This document shows, piece after piece, positions 10,992 to 22,449 of a stretch of 64,000 bases of DNA. Source of the stretch: Jackrogersella multiformis (lineage: Eukaryota; Ascomycota; Sordariomycetes; Xylariales; Hypoxylaceae); the NCBI GenBank assembly GCA_902806575.1, contig CADCXD010000002.1:496001-560000 (forward strand), read 5' to 3'. Below the pieces are notes generated by a model. The model was not told where the DNA came from, searched no databases, and saw nothing but the letters and a program-made list of their open reading frames with translations. How positions within the stretch are numbered: the first letter of the stretch is position 1; the number at the start of each line of letters is the position of its first letter. Both the position numbers and the translations under genes were made by a program.

Positions 10992-13900
10992 ATGGCGTGG
11001 GATCATCTCTCGATCACCAAACCCCACTTGGTGTATATCATCTTGGGGGGTTTCACTTCCCTTTTTATGCTTTGTTCTTCCGTTATTAAGGAGCGCATGT
11101 ATATTGGTGAAGCGACGGTTGCTACTATATGCGGCGTTATCTTTGGTCCCCATGCTGCGAATCTCATCGATCCGGAGAGCTGGGGCAATGTCGACGAGAC
11201 TACCCTCGAATTCTCCCGGATCGTCTTGGTCGTCCAATGCTTTGCCGTCGGAGTAGAACTGCCAAAATACTACATGGAGAAGCATTGGAAATCTGTCGTG
11301 TTCTTGCTACTCCCCGTCATGACGTTTGGATGGTTGATTACTAGTCTGATCGTCTGGTGGCTGTTCCCGATATTGTCTTGGCTCGAGAGCTTAGTTGTTG
11401 CTGCTTGCGTTACGGCTACCGATCCTGTCCTTGCTTCTTCCGTCGTAGGCAAGGGGAAGTTTGCGAAACGGGTACCGAAACATTTAAGAGACGTACTTTC
11501 GGCCGAGTCCGGTTGCAACGATGGCATGGCTTTCCCCTTCATCTACCTTTCCGTCTACCTACTCCAGGATAATCTAGACGCTAAGCAGACAACATACCAC
11601 TGGCTCGTCTATACCGTTCTCTACGAATGCATATTTGGTGCCGTCTACGGCTTTCTGGTCGGGTATATCGCACGGCATGGTATTAAATATGCTGAAAAGC
11701 GCGACTTGATCGATCGCGAGAGCTTTCTCGTCTTTTATTTCACGTTGGCTCTTTTCTGCGCCGGCTCAGGTAGTATTCTAGGTGTAGACGACTTGCTGGT
11801 CGGATTCGCTGCCGGTGTCGGGTTTTCGAACGACGGTTGGTTCAGTGAGAAGACCGAGGAGTCCCACGTGTCTAACGTTATCGACTTGCTGCTCAATTTG
11901 GCTTACTTTGTCTACCTTGGCACCATTATTCCATGGGAGCAGTACAATAATGCGGACATTGGCCTTTCCGCTTGGAGACTATCCGTCATGGCTATCTTCG
12001 TCATCTTGTTCCGTCGAATCCCAATCATGCTGATGCTCAAACCAATCATTCCCGACATAAAGACCTGGCGTGAGGCTCTGTTCGCTGGGCATTTCGGTCC
12101 CATCGGCGTAGGCGCGATCTTTGTCGCTTTACTTGCTCGTGCTGAGTTGGAGAATGAGCATACCATTCCGGAGGCAGAGCTCCCAGGACCGGGTGCCGAA
12201 TTTTACAATGTCATTGTTCTTGTCTGGCCGATTGTCACTTTCATGGTGATATCCTCCATCCTGGTCCATGGTTCTTCGATAGCCGTGTTTACTTTAGGCA
12301 AGCGTATCAACACCCTGTCGATCACCATGTCGTTTACTACCGCTCCGGAAGACGGACCGGCATGGATGAGCCGCTTACCACGAATCTCATCACAGTCACG
12401 ATCACAAGCACGGACCATGTCTGACACCGATTTCGAAGAGATAAAGTCGCCTGACTTTCCACCTGGCACATTACCGCCCACTGGAATGCCTGGGCAGTTC
12501 CTACGTCGCCAGCGCGAAGAAGAAAACCCAAGCAGGGCGGGAAGTCGCGCTTCGTCCGTATCCGGCCGGCGCCGCAGCAGAAAGAAGTGGGATGATGGCA
12601 TTGGACCTGGTGGTCCCGTAAGCCAGTCGGCCATCTTCCCCCAGCGAAAGAGCACAAGCGACATGACAGAGCCTATGTCGCCATCCGACTCCGTACCGCC
12701 TATGTCTCCACGGCAAGATAGTCCTAGTTCACCATCAGAGGAACTTCGAGAGAAAGACAGCGAAAAGGACACCGACAAGACCGTGGACGTAACAAGGGAA
12801 GACGAGCTAAGACGTGAGGCGGCTCGTGAGCAGCGATCCAGGCGCGGACGACATGACGAGCTCGAAGTATATGACGAGGGCGACCACATTATAATTGAGG
12901 ACCACGACGGTCAAGTTCTTGCGGTCGAGGAAACTGGGCATCAAACAAGCCAAGATTTGCACAACGTAAAGGAGGCGGCCAAAGCTGAGATTCAGAAGCC
13001 TGGGTGGACATACGAATCACTCAAGAAGAGTATTGGAAGGTGGCGTGAGGAAGAATCCCAGAAACGCAAGGACAAGTCGAAGGCCCAGCGAAAGCATGAA
13101 CCGGCTAGGGCATACCAATTCGGCAACACGGTAAGCACAATTCTTAATTTGATTAGGCGTGGCGCAGTATCACTAACGTATCTGTAGATTATTGTCGAAG
13201 ACGAGGATGGAGAAGTTGTGAGGAAATACGACCTACCAGCCGATGGCGGCGACGGCAAAGACTATGTTGCTACAAGCTTGAAGTATATGGGTATGGGTGG
13301 CCTCGTCAAGCCATCTGACAAGGCCGCACCCACGGCTGGAGAGCCGTCCGGACAATCCGCACAGGATACCACCCAAACTCGCCCCGATAAACCTGTGAGG
13401 ACGAGAACAGGCGTGTGGCCAGGTTTTGGTCGTGGTGGTCCTGCTGATCAGAGGAGGGCCGATGCCTCTCCTCCTGGGAGGCGCTCAGAGGATGACCGTG
13501 GTATCCGGTTCACAATTGGTGGCGTAGGACGACGCATGAACAAGGAAGATTTTCTCAGCGAAGTGCGGAAATTGGACGCTAGAACTCGCCACGAGGTGGT
13601 AGGTCAATCTACTGCCACACCAGCAGTGAAATCGATGGCAACGGGGGTCCCTGAAGCGAGCTCACCCGACGCTCAAACCCCAGCTCTGGCCCATCCCCAT
13701 ATCAGCATAACTCAAGCAAGCACCAGCACTCGAGACGTGAGTCTGTCTCCTTCTCCTCCGGCAGAGGAGCCTACCCGAGGACGCAGCGCAACGGTCAGCT
13801 CGGATAAGGCACCGACTTCTGACACGCCGGAGACTGCGGTAGAGAGACGGCGAAGACTTGCCGCCTTTGCCAGCGTCCGCGAGGATAACGACGCGGGGGA

Positions 13901-14051
13901 GACGCCTGCGGAGCGCAGGAGGAGAGAGGCCGCATTAGGCGTGGAGAGCACTGCAGCCGATGACAGCGATAGCGACGACGATGATACCCCTAGAGTACCG
14001 CCCACGCGACGAGGAATCCGATTTGCCGATTCCCCGCCCAACAAGGGCTGA
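10992..14051 (+). CDS. NHA1: plasma-membrane Na+(K+)/H+ antiporter, Nha1/Sod2 family
   Basis: Exports Na+ and/or K+ in exchange for protons at the plasma membrane, serving salt tolerance and pH homeostasis. Exons 10992-13130 and 13188-14051 encode 1000 residues. The first ~440 residues form the CPA1 membrane domain with about a dozen helices; the ion-binding motifs TATDP (141-145) and AESGCNDG (171-178, Asp177) are intact. The remaining ~560 residues are a hydrophilic cytoplasmic tail rich in Ser, Arg, Asp and Glu, as in yeast Nha1. The 57-bp intron (GTAAGC ... CACTAAC ... TGTAG) joins NT to IIVEDEDGEVVRKYDLPADGG in phase 0; unspliced, the frame stops 19 codons later. The start ATG has a good context (AACAATGG). 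The tail ends in DSDSDDDDTPRVPPTRRGIRF. Confidence 0.95.
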
Positions 14052-15286
14052 GGCACATGCCGTATGTGAGTTTAGTTCCGGTTTATTATTATCACGATAT
14101 GTTGGTACGGAATAACGAATGGTGGTGGTGGGGGGAAGCAAGTAGAACTATATGCATGAGGTAGAGTAAATATCTTTTCAGTTTTAGAGGAGGACGTGTC
14201 GTCGTACGGTACGGGTGTTAGTCTATCAGTTCATACTTAGGCACGACGTATATACACGAGGATCTGGCCATGATATAGGTTATGAGTATAAGTTAATAAT
14301 AATGCATATATACATACATACATTCATGTTTATCGTAATCGTAATCGGTACTAGCACTGGCTAGTAATGAAGGCTTGGTTGATCGTGGTGTTTGTATATG
14401 ATACCCTGTGCCTACCTAGGTAGTATTTGAAGGCGATGGATTGGATTGATGTAAATTATAATATTCTGGACTATCTACATAGTGTAGATCTATTAGATAC
14501 CCTAGGTAGGTACTGTAAAGTCCTGTTGAATCTAGTCACCATTTACGAGAGGTATTCGTCGTATTAGACCGAGCGTAGTAGAGAATTCTGGGTGCGCAAG
14601 TCGTTTTCGCAAGATGACGTCATATGTTAACTAGGAGATAATTGCGATTGCTAATATCATCGCGCACCTTTGTTGTTCTTAATTTTCCTTAATTTTCTTC
14701 CTTTTTCTTTCGTCTTGTGTTGCTTTAGATTTTCTCTCGTGTTAAAGAGATAGAGTCGTTGAAGGCAGAGGATAATGGTTGTGGACTGGCAGACGGGCTG
14801 CTGTAGACCACCTAGGAGGTAGTGGAGGAAGGCGCTGTAAAAACACCAAAACCTCGCTATAACGGCAACCACGCGGTCTGATAGTGGGGGGTTTCAGGTG
14901 CTAGGTACCAGCAAGTTAATTCTCGCGCAAAACCTGCGGGTCGTCGACTTTGCAATACTTAGATTTACCTCCACTCCACATCTCCAATCTAACCACAAAA
15001 AATCACGGCAACTGTGCGTGTAAACGCCGAGATCCCGTTAATGATGCGCCAATTAGATTTCGCAGATCTATATGATCTAGTGGATCTTTATGACCAAGTG
15101 GAGAATCACCATTCAGATTTTAAACATTTTAAACATTTCCATCTCCAAGACCAAAACCAAGATATCTCCAACGAATTCCAACTTGAAGAATATCCCCTCG
15201 CACCTCCTAACACTCCAGCACTGCGCCCAGCTTCGCGAGAGAGCACCGACGAGATCATCTTTGGATTCTATTCAGAATTCGACACA
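14052..15286. other. intergenic, NHA1 3' flank and TOM22 promoter
   Basis: AT-rich 3' sequence followed by a T/C-rich stretch near 14668-14720. TACCTAGGTA-type copies lie at about 14412-14424 and 14499-14512. An in-frame open extension upstream of the TOM22 start (from 15014) has no Tom22 similarity and is left out. Confidence 0.5.
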
Positions 15287-15869
15287 ATGGTTCAGCTCAC
15301 CGAGGTTGTTGACGAGCATTTCGAAGAGGACCAGCCCGGCCCCGAGGAGAATGACGAAGACTACACTGACACCGGTAATCGAAATTGTCTAATTCCCGCT
15401 TCCCTCTGGCTAATTCTAAACCTGTCTAGATTCGGAGATCTCCAACGAATCCGATTACGATCCTGTGAACGAGACACTATCCGAGCGCTTCTATGCGCTC
15501 CGTGACATCATTCCTCCCCAGACCCGAACCTCCATCGCCAACAAGATCAACGCGACCACGGATGCTATTACCGGCGTCTTATCCTTCAGCGGTAGAACTC
15601 TCTGGGTGATCAGCACCTCGGCGCTGATCCTGGGTGTGCCATGGGCGCTCGCTTGGGCTGAGGAGCAGCAGGTCATGGAAATGGAGAAGGAGATGAAGAT
15701 GCGCGAGATGGGCAGCGAGGTATGTTTTACGTTTCTACGATACTCTACCTTTGAGATAATAGATCGTGATGGCTAACAGCGACAATAGATCCTCGCCGCT
15801 GGTGGTCCCAACAGCGACGGTTCGGTAACAGCTCAGCAGCTCAGCGCCGCGGCCAAGCCAGCGCTATAG
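15287..15869 (+). CDS. TOM22: mitochondrial import receptor subunit Tom22
   Basis: Central receptor and organiser of the outer-membrane TOM complex; its acidic cytosolic part receives presequence proteins from Tom20 and hands them to the Tom40 pore. Exons 15287-15374, 15430-15719 and 15789-15869 give 152 residues, the usual fungal length. Residues 1-45 are very acidic (VVDEHFEEDQPGPEENDEDY), followed by ETLSERFYALRDIIPP, a single transmembrane helix at about 85-105 with the conserved Pro (ALILGVPWALAWAEEQQ), and a short intermembrane-space tail. Introns are 55 and 69 bp. ATG 15287 is chosen because MVQLTEVVDEHFEE is the family N-terminus. Confidence 0.95.
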
Positions 15870-16927
15870 AGCGGTACTGCGACAAGCACGCCCTCGCGTT
15901 GCCCTATTCATATCCAGTGCAGTACAGCATGGCTGGATATCTGCTACTCCAGGATACCGCAACCTTTGATATCGCTCTCACCCAATCCATACTTCTTGAG
16001 AGCCCAGCATTCGCTCTCGCCTTCGAGATGAATGGTTGCGCAAACATTAACATTTACCTACCCCTGACACAACGCGCATGCTTTGATCTGTTCATACTGC
16101 GAACTAGGAGTCTCAGGAAAAGGAACAAGGAAAAATCGCTCTCTACTCTTTACGCGACGGTCTACCATGGATTCTCGGCCGTCTTTGTATGTATCATAGT
16201 TTGGCATCACGCGCGCTTGCTAGATAGGGAGGTGGTTGATTGCATCGTGCCGGCGTAGTCCCGGCCATGGCCATACGAATTAATGATTTGATTCTTTTAA
16301 CATCCTGCCTGGTTGCTTCTTTTGCTATCTCCTATGTAGGTGAAATCGTTAGTACTGACGCCACTTCGCCCTTGTAAACCCGCGTTAGAGTGCGTCGCGA
16401 GATTTCTAACCTGGACATCTAGATGCTAGGGCTTAGAACAAGTCCACGATGCCCTCTCGTGGTAGTTCAACTTAATTCCTAAGCCTTGAATATGCGGATT
16501 ATCATAATTAAATCTCGTATTTCGGTTTTAAATACTAACATTCTAACCTCAGAGTGTCAACAAGTTCATCCGTCGTTATCACTACGTCGCTGAGCTGATG
16601 AAAAGTCTTCAGACCCTGATATACCACTAAGGTCGGATGCTATTAACCTCAGCATACTAACCTTGGAGACGAGATTTATGATCTAATTAAGAAGGAGTCT
16701 TAAGAACTCGGATATCCGACTAGACCCGATACTCCACAATGCTGACCTGGCGCATCCTATTAACCCCTTAGCCCTACCAATCGGCCAAAGCGATCCTAGC
16801 CCCATTTGCGCTTACTTGCTTGCTTTAGACGTCCTGGGTAACTTCAACGATGTTTTTACTACCTCATTTATCCGCCTAGCGCAAGCGTTCGTTTTTTAAT
16901 ATCGTCACCATCTTAACTCGATACAAA
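15870..16927. other. intergenic, no gene seen
   Basis: About 1 kb between TOM22 and the DUF4267 gene. A 119-codon open frame starts 30 bp after the TOM22 stop but shows no domain and is most simply 3' untranslated sequence. Confidence 0.5.
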
Positions 16928-17344
16928 ATGGCTACCTTCTCCCCCTTGCCTTCATACATCCTCGGCGCTGCCTGCTTCGGTCGTGGCCTGATGGCACTCC
17001 TCTCGCCGCGAAACGAATACAGCCATATGGGCCTACCACTTGAACCTGTCATCAAAGTTGTTCCTCCTGAGGGTGAGAGCAGCGACTCTAGCGGCGGTCT
17101 CGTATCGCCGCTTATGTACTTCAAGGGCATTCGGGAGCTTAGCTACGGCCTGACCCTTATGGAATTGCAGCGGCAGGGCAACGAGGGCGCCGTCACGACG
17201 TTTGCGGCGATCTTGACGCTCGTGAGGTTCGGCGACGGACTGGTGGTCTGGATGAATGGGGGGGAGAAGCTCAGATGGAATGCATTCGGCCACTGGATTA
17301 CGGGCGCCGGCTTTGTTTGCTGGGTGTTTAGGAGGTGGAGGTGA
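16928..17344 (+). CDS. small membrane protein, DUF4267 family
   Basis: Intronless gene for 138 residues. The layout matches DUF4267 proteins as I recall them: an N-terminal hydrophobic segment (YILGAACFGRGLMALLSPRNEYSHMGLPLEP), the central SPLMYFKGIRELSYGLTL helix, then AAILTLVRFGDGLVVW and a C-terminal helix ending GHWITGAGFVCWVFRRWR, so about four membrane spans. No biochemical role is established for the family. The ATG is preceded by CAAA and starts immediately before the first hydrophobic segment. Confidence 0.8.
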   Translation: MATFSPLPSYILGAACFGRGLMALLSPRNEYSHMGLPLEPVIKVVPPEGESSDSSGGLVSPLMYFKGIRELSYGLTLMELQRQGNEGAVTTFAAILTLVRFGDGLVVWMNGGEKLRWNAFGHWITGAGFVCWVFRRWR

Positions 17345-18082
17345 CCGGGACGGGGACTGAGGAGCGCCGGCGCAAGTACGTTCTGGAAGTTGCTAGTTAA
17401 GCACTCATCTAATCCTTCCATTGAAGAGGAGTTGCGGGTATCTGTTAATTATTTAAATATATAAAAACGCATAAATAAACATGTAAAGCTAACCAAGTCC
17501 TAGTAACTTGATAACTAAAGATTTTTATCTTACGGTTAATACCTACCTAGTAAAAGCTCAGTTTTGGCACTGATCTCGATCTCTACTAGGTTAGGGAGTC
17601 GGTTTCTTATGTGAAGCCTACCTCCTACCTGGTGTGTGAACTGTTCCCATAACTACCGATCCTAGCGTGAGCTATCAACCTATCATGGAAATCGTGGTAG
17701 ATTTCTACCCCTGTATTATTTGCCAAGAGTATTGCCGGATTTTTCGGATTGTCACCATCTGGTTGCAACCTCACTGGGTCTGAATCAAGAGACATCTATT
17801 GGTTCTAAATATCTCCTCGTTGACTCATGCGGTTTAGTGGGGGTAGTTATTACACTCCAAATTTTCACATACTTTGTGAGTATATTCGCAACTCTTCTAA
17901 TTTATTCCCCCTATTGCCGTTTCTCAATCCCGGGGTGGATACTAATATTTGAGGGCCCATAGCTACTCCCTAGTTCTTCAGATATTTATATATAAAATCG
18001 TATTTGATTCAAACGAGGTTCGAAGTAATATATCGGTTTTTTTTTTTGCCTCAAACATCTATATAACGACAGTCCCAATACC
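17345..18082. other. intergenic, no gene seen
   Basis: AT-rich gap of about 740 bp; short hydrophobic open frames at 17720-17962 and 17949-18149 have no recognisable features. Confidence 0.5.
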
Positions 18083-19276
18083 ATGCCTTCCGACGATGCC
18101 ACGGATCATACTACTACTACACCAAACCCCTATATCGTGGGTCATGTAATGAATTTGAGGAATTCCGAAGGGGAGAACATATCCGTGACTGTGACTAGCG
18201 TATACCTAATCACTATGTCAGTTGTCGTGGACGTCAGAATCCGAACAGGGGAAGGGTTCCAAGATGCGGTTCTCAAACTATTTGATCGTCGTTTTGGAGA
18301 GATCCGAAAGGAGCAACCATATGTCCCAGAAGAGCCACATACTCAAAATGCCGAAGCCGCTTGGCAGGATTATCTGCGAAAGGGATTAACCGAGGACCTA
18401 TTTGTTCATCTAAAGGGCAAAGATGAAGAAGTAGGGAAAGGAATATACTACGATTCGGATAGCGATGAAGACATAACGGAGTGGGAGAAGCTTGGGAAAA
18501 GGGAAGGCATAATCTATCACAAGGCCCGAAACCATTACTCCCACGAGGTCGAAGCGTACGAAAAACTGCAAGCTCTCCAAGGCCGATGCGTCCCCCGGTT
18601 TCTATCATCGGTTACTCTCGATATGCCATCTTTTCCACCCGACCTTCCTTCTACCTATTTTCAAATCCCTGGTATTTTGCTTGAAAAGATCCGCGGTTTC
18701 AATCTTACGGAAATGGTTTCGAATCTCCCTAATGAGCCCCTATTATGGGAAGAGATAATACAGAATGCCGTTGAGGTGGCAAATGAGGTCAACCTAGCTG
18801 GTGTTTTGAATTTGGATAGTGCACCAAGGAAGTATGTACCATCAAAGCTTCTCCTTGCTTCTCCTTTCTTCTCCATTCCTTTATTTTTCAAGATCTGTCT
18901 CAGGAGACGGATCTTCAAATAGATCAGGCCGCGAAGTTCTTTCTCCTAAGGCATACCTAAAACATCCAAACTTCGCACTAAAGAAACTGTTACTAACTTT
19001 TGCAACTGCAGTGTTGTTGTGGCCCGACTAGACGAGCGTACATTTCAACCATTCTTAATCGATTTCTCAATGTGTGCCTTCGAACGGCAATATAAAGATA
19101 CTGACGATCTGGAGGACTCTGATGGATTTCGATATAATGCTAATTTATATGACAATGGAGCAGCTATTGGGCTTGTTATGGCTTCAAGGGTCAAGCGAGA
19201 AACGGGCATCAAGCCGACAATTACTTATACTAAACCTTGGCCGTACGATATTGGTACTGACGAAGCATCTAAATAA
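18083..19276 (+). CDS. divergent protein-kinase-fold protein
   Basis: Exons 18083-18831 and 19012-19276 give 337 residues. The fold of a eukaryotic-like kinase can be traced: the ATP-lysine candidate Lys65 in AVLKLF, an alpha-C glutamate candidate near HEVEAYEKL (154-162), a hinge-like LLEKIRGFNL (199-208), a catalytic-loop equivalent VLNLDSAPRN (241-250) in which the intron falls, and a metal-binding motif LIDFSMC (265-271). HRD is replaced by LNLD and DFG by DFS, so it is either a divergent kinase of the fungal-expanded type or a pseudokinase. An acidic insert (YYDSDSDEDITEWE, about 122-135) follows the N-lobe. The 180-bp intron (GTATGT ... TACTAAC ... CTGCAG) restores NVVVAR in frame. Substrate unknown. 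Confidence 0.75.
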
Positions 19277-20263
19277 CTACCTAGGTAGTTAATATACCTA
19301 GCTATACATGTTCGAATTGTCTTTCAGATGACTGGAGAAATTCCCGGCTTTCAGGATTTTCTCTATGATCAGAATTCGATCACCCCCTAACAATATTTCC
19401 ACGCTGGCTGCCCCTTATTATGTCAGCAGAGCATATACTTGCATTGAACACCAAAACGCAATGGCTTACTTAAAAATATGTCTCCAGCAACTAGAAATAT
19501 CCTCACAATCAAGGTAGACTACCTTCAAGAACATCACGAGCGTTAGAGGGTTGGATCCGGAAACGAGTGAGAAGTCGGCTTGGATGTCGAGTCGTGGCGA
19601 CAAAACATCATGTAGGCACATGTACACAGGGAGGACTTCTTTCTCAAGTAATAGCGGTTGTTAGAGCCTTGGGAGAGATCTAGAGGATTATGTTTCGATT
19701 AAAGATCACCCGCCGAGTTTTCGCATGGGGATTGTTGTAATGTTCACGGCTCTTAAGTAGAAAGAGAAGATACAATAGACAGAGGAAGGTGTTAAAAGTT
19801 ACGAAAGTATGCTCGGGTCTTACAAGGGTTACTATTATTATCTGTGTCTGGCTATTGGGGGACTACCCGTCTGTACTCGTCATAGCCCCTGTATGAGGTG
19901 CATAAATATAAAATCGGCATATACTAGAAGCCCGGAGAATAGAAAGCTTGCGAAACGCCGCTAAGTTCTCTTCTCCCTCGTGGCGTTTGCTACTAAGGAG
20001 TCTGATGGGCCACATGCATGAACCAGATGGTAACCTAGCAGATGCGTATCAGATTGAGAGGAGTGTTGTCTAAGAGATGTATATTGATGCGTGGGAGTGT
20101 CAACCATCTCGATTAGAGTTGATGAAGGGAATCATGCCCAACAGAGCTCAAAATCTATCGTGGTTGTGTATCAAGTATACATATCGTGATCATAACTTCG
20201 TAATCGGTGCTAGGGCTCTCGTATCTGATTCTTGAATTCGGTCCCGCAGTGGTCGAGAATTCC
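19277..20263. other. intergenic, no gene seen
   Basis: Nearly 1 kb of AT-rich DNA between convergent genes; no open frame of note on either strand. Confidence 0.55.
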
Positions 20264-20831
20264 CTAGATGAAGTGACTTATGATGATGAAGATGATGATG
20301 AGTAGCTGCGAAGCAAGGATCTAAATTGTTGAGAACCAGTTAGCAAACTTGGGTATAATACGGCAAAGAGCCGGCGGGGGCCAGAAATAAACTTACTATC
20401 TCGAGAAACTCTCGTACTTGACGCGTATCTAGCGGCAAGAGACGAACGGGCACGCGGGTGTCTCGATCTACCTGATCCTCTTCCAACATATCCTGCATCG
20501 CTTTCATATGCAGTATGCACATCCGATGCATCCTGAATAGCGACAGTAGAATCCCCTGCTGTCGCCCAAGGACCTCCTTCGCGTGGTCAAGCCGTGTCTC
20601 GTCTCGGTAGATTACCTCGGCTAGTATCTCTTCCAAGGACTCGATTTCGTAAATTTGGCGGTCCCAGTAGATCTGTCGATGAGCCGATTGAGGATCGTAA
20701 TCGTCGATAAAAGCTCCGATATTAGTCTGCTGTGGACGATACCGAGGATCGGTACGCTGAGCTTCTTGCCACATCTCCTCTTGGGACGGTAGAGGAGCCC
20801 GTCGAGGGCGCGTTACGGGAGGCTGCTCCAT
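20264..20831 (-). CDS. hypothetical protein with polyisoleucine tail
   Basis: Not recognised. Exon 1 (20831-20397) encodes 145 residues, charged, with an Arg/Pro-rich start (PPVTRPRRAPLP) and helical, coiled-coil-like segments (QIYEIESLEEILAEVIYRDETRLDHAKEVL and a Met-rich helix). A GTAAGT donor and a TTTAG acceptor define a 76-bp intron in phase 0; exon 2 (20320-20264) adds ILASQLLIIIFIIISHFI and stop, giving 163 residues with a short hydrophobic end made by a GAT-type microsatellite. If the intron is kept, the frame ends after SLFLAPAGSLPYYTQVC, so both forms are plausible. The hydrophobic end would suit a tail anchor but could be an accident of the repeat. Confidence 0.5.
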
Positions 20832-21759
20832 GGTCTGTTTGTAAGGCGAGTAACGAGGTCTTGTACAAGTATCAGGTCAATATGTGACAAGATCTTGATT
20901 TTTATTGCATTACAAGCTTGAGGGTATTTAAACTGTGAGTACCTACGACGATGTTAGGAACTGGCAAATACCGCAGGTAGTCAAGTAGGGATATTGTTCG
21001 AAAATAAATGGGATCTTACTTACAATGGTTGTTTTAGGAGAGTGGGTGGGGTTGTGTTTAGTGTGGTGGTTTACACCGCGACGCGTTAATAACCGAACAG
21101 GTTGTGGGAATTTTCTACGAAAAAAGGAACGCGTTAAAAGCTGTGGGAACGGAAGACTGGTACCTGACAAGTATATCCGTAACAACATGCAACAGTTTAA
21201 CTTGTAGCATCCGTGGACGGGCAAAGGGAAGTCCTGAATCTTGAAAACATTAGCTGTGCCTCAGCGAGTAATTCTAGCCAATCAACTAATATGAATGGAA
21301 GACCCACATTCCTTTTTGAGTAGGTATTCATGGTAACATCTGTCGCCTGTCGCACCTAGGTATTTCGGGCGACAATATTACGATCTATACAGAATAATAC
21401 TTTGCTAGATAAATTAATTTAAACATTAGCGATAGGAGAGTAATGCACTGGTATCCAATTCATGTTGAAAGGTGTTATATATAGCCAGACTACATGAATG
21501 TGTTCACAAGACAAAGTAATTCACCCTTATTGTGTCTTAGGTGCCATAGTTAATATCTTTTATAGAAACTTGATATTAACAGTTGTCATAACTAACTAGT
21601 ATTCCAGAAGTAGGTAGAATGTGTGTATGAATATTTTTTCATCTATTTGTATATGGAAGTGTGAACTGCCTTACATGTATGTATCTAGGTAGGTATGCAA
21701 TTATTAGAGAATCCAATTCCATCTATCGGCAACTCAGATATAAACTAGAAGTAGGTGAT
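20832..21759. other. intergenic, no gene seen
   Basis: About 930 bp of AT-rich DNA between two small minus-strand genes. An open frame at 20943-21224 has no support. Confidence 0.5.
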
Positions 21760-22449
21760 CTAGAACTGCTTGTAGAAACAGGTAGTTAAGACGCGTCCAG
21801 CAAGTGCGGCGATAATCCCGATCAGAACATAGTCCATAACACCAGGCCAGTCATTATCGGATCCGGCTGAGTATCCGGCTGCATACGCAGCCGCGGCAAT
21901 AGCCATGACGGTAGGAAGATTAAACCTGGCCGTCGGGTGGGGAGCGCCAATGTTTCCTTCTTCAGTCCCTTGTGAATTGCCAGATTCATTCGGGCTCCGG
22001 GCTAGATTCGTAGGTTGGACAACCCTACTTTCTTGGCCGGCACCAGAGTAACGGCTGCCATTGGCAGCTTCGATGTTATCGCATACATCGAATAGGATTG
22101 GTAAGAGTTCTTTGAGTTTCTGTTGCAGCGCCTCTGAGCTCTTAACGGCAACCAAGACGTTCATGTCTTCTTCAATTCTTTGGAGTTTGTCGCGCCCGAA
22201 GCCTTCGCCATGAGCCTGTTATGCTCCGTTAGTTAAAAATACAATTGTTTTCTCTTGACCCATGCCTTAGATCATTAACTCATATAAAAACACCACGTAG
22301 TGACGCGTTTTTTTTTAAAAAATAATTGCCACGTATAGAAGATATGTCAAATAGGGGACATGCTGGGAGAGGTTGACGAAAGTATGCAGTAGAAGAGATA
22401 AGCTTACGAGGTGACGTTGACTGTTTCCGACTAGAAGATGTTTAACCAT
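21760..22449 (-). CDS. hypothetical protein with two C-terminal membrane helices
   Basis: Not recognised. Exons 22449-22408 and 22215-21760 join in phase 0 (192-bp intron, GTAAGC donor, ACTAAC branch, ACAG acceptor) to give 165 residues. The N-terminal half is helical and charged (DKLQRIEEDMNVLVAVKSSEALQQKLKELLPILFDVCDNIEAA), the middle is polar and Gly/Asn/Ser-rich, and the C-terminal third has two hydrophobic spans (LPTVMAIAAAAYAAGYSAG and YVLIGIIAALAGRVLTTC) separated by an acidic turn. A second apparent intron in the 5' leader (22562-22471, GTACGT donor and TACTAAC-N5-ACAG acceptor) supports transcription and the choice of ATG 22449. Likely an integral membrane protein with a cytosolic helical head. 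Confidence 0.55.

Noticed and set aside
15899..16258. 119-codon open frame just downstream of TOM22
   Set aside because: Starts 30 bp after the TOM22 stop, has no family resemblance and is better explained as 3' untranslated sequence.
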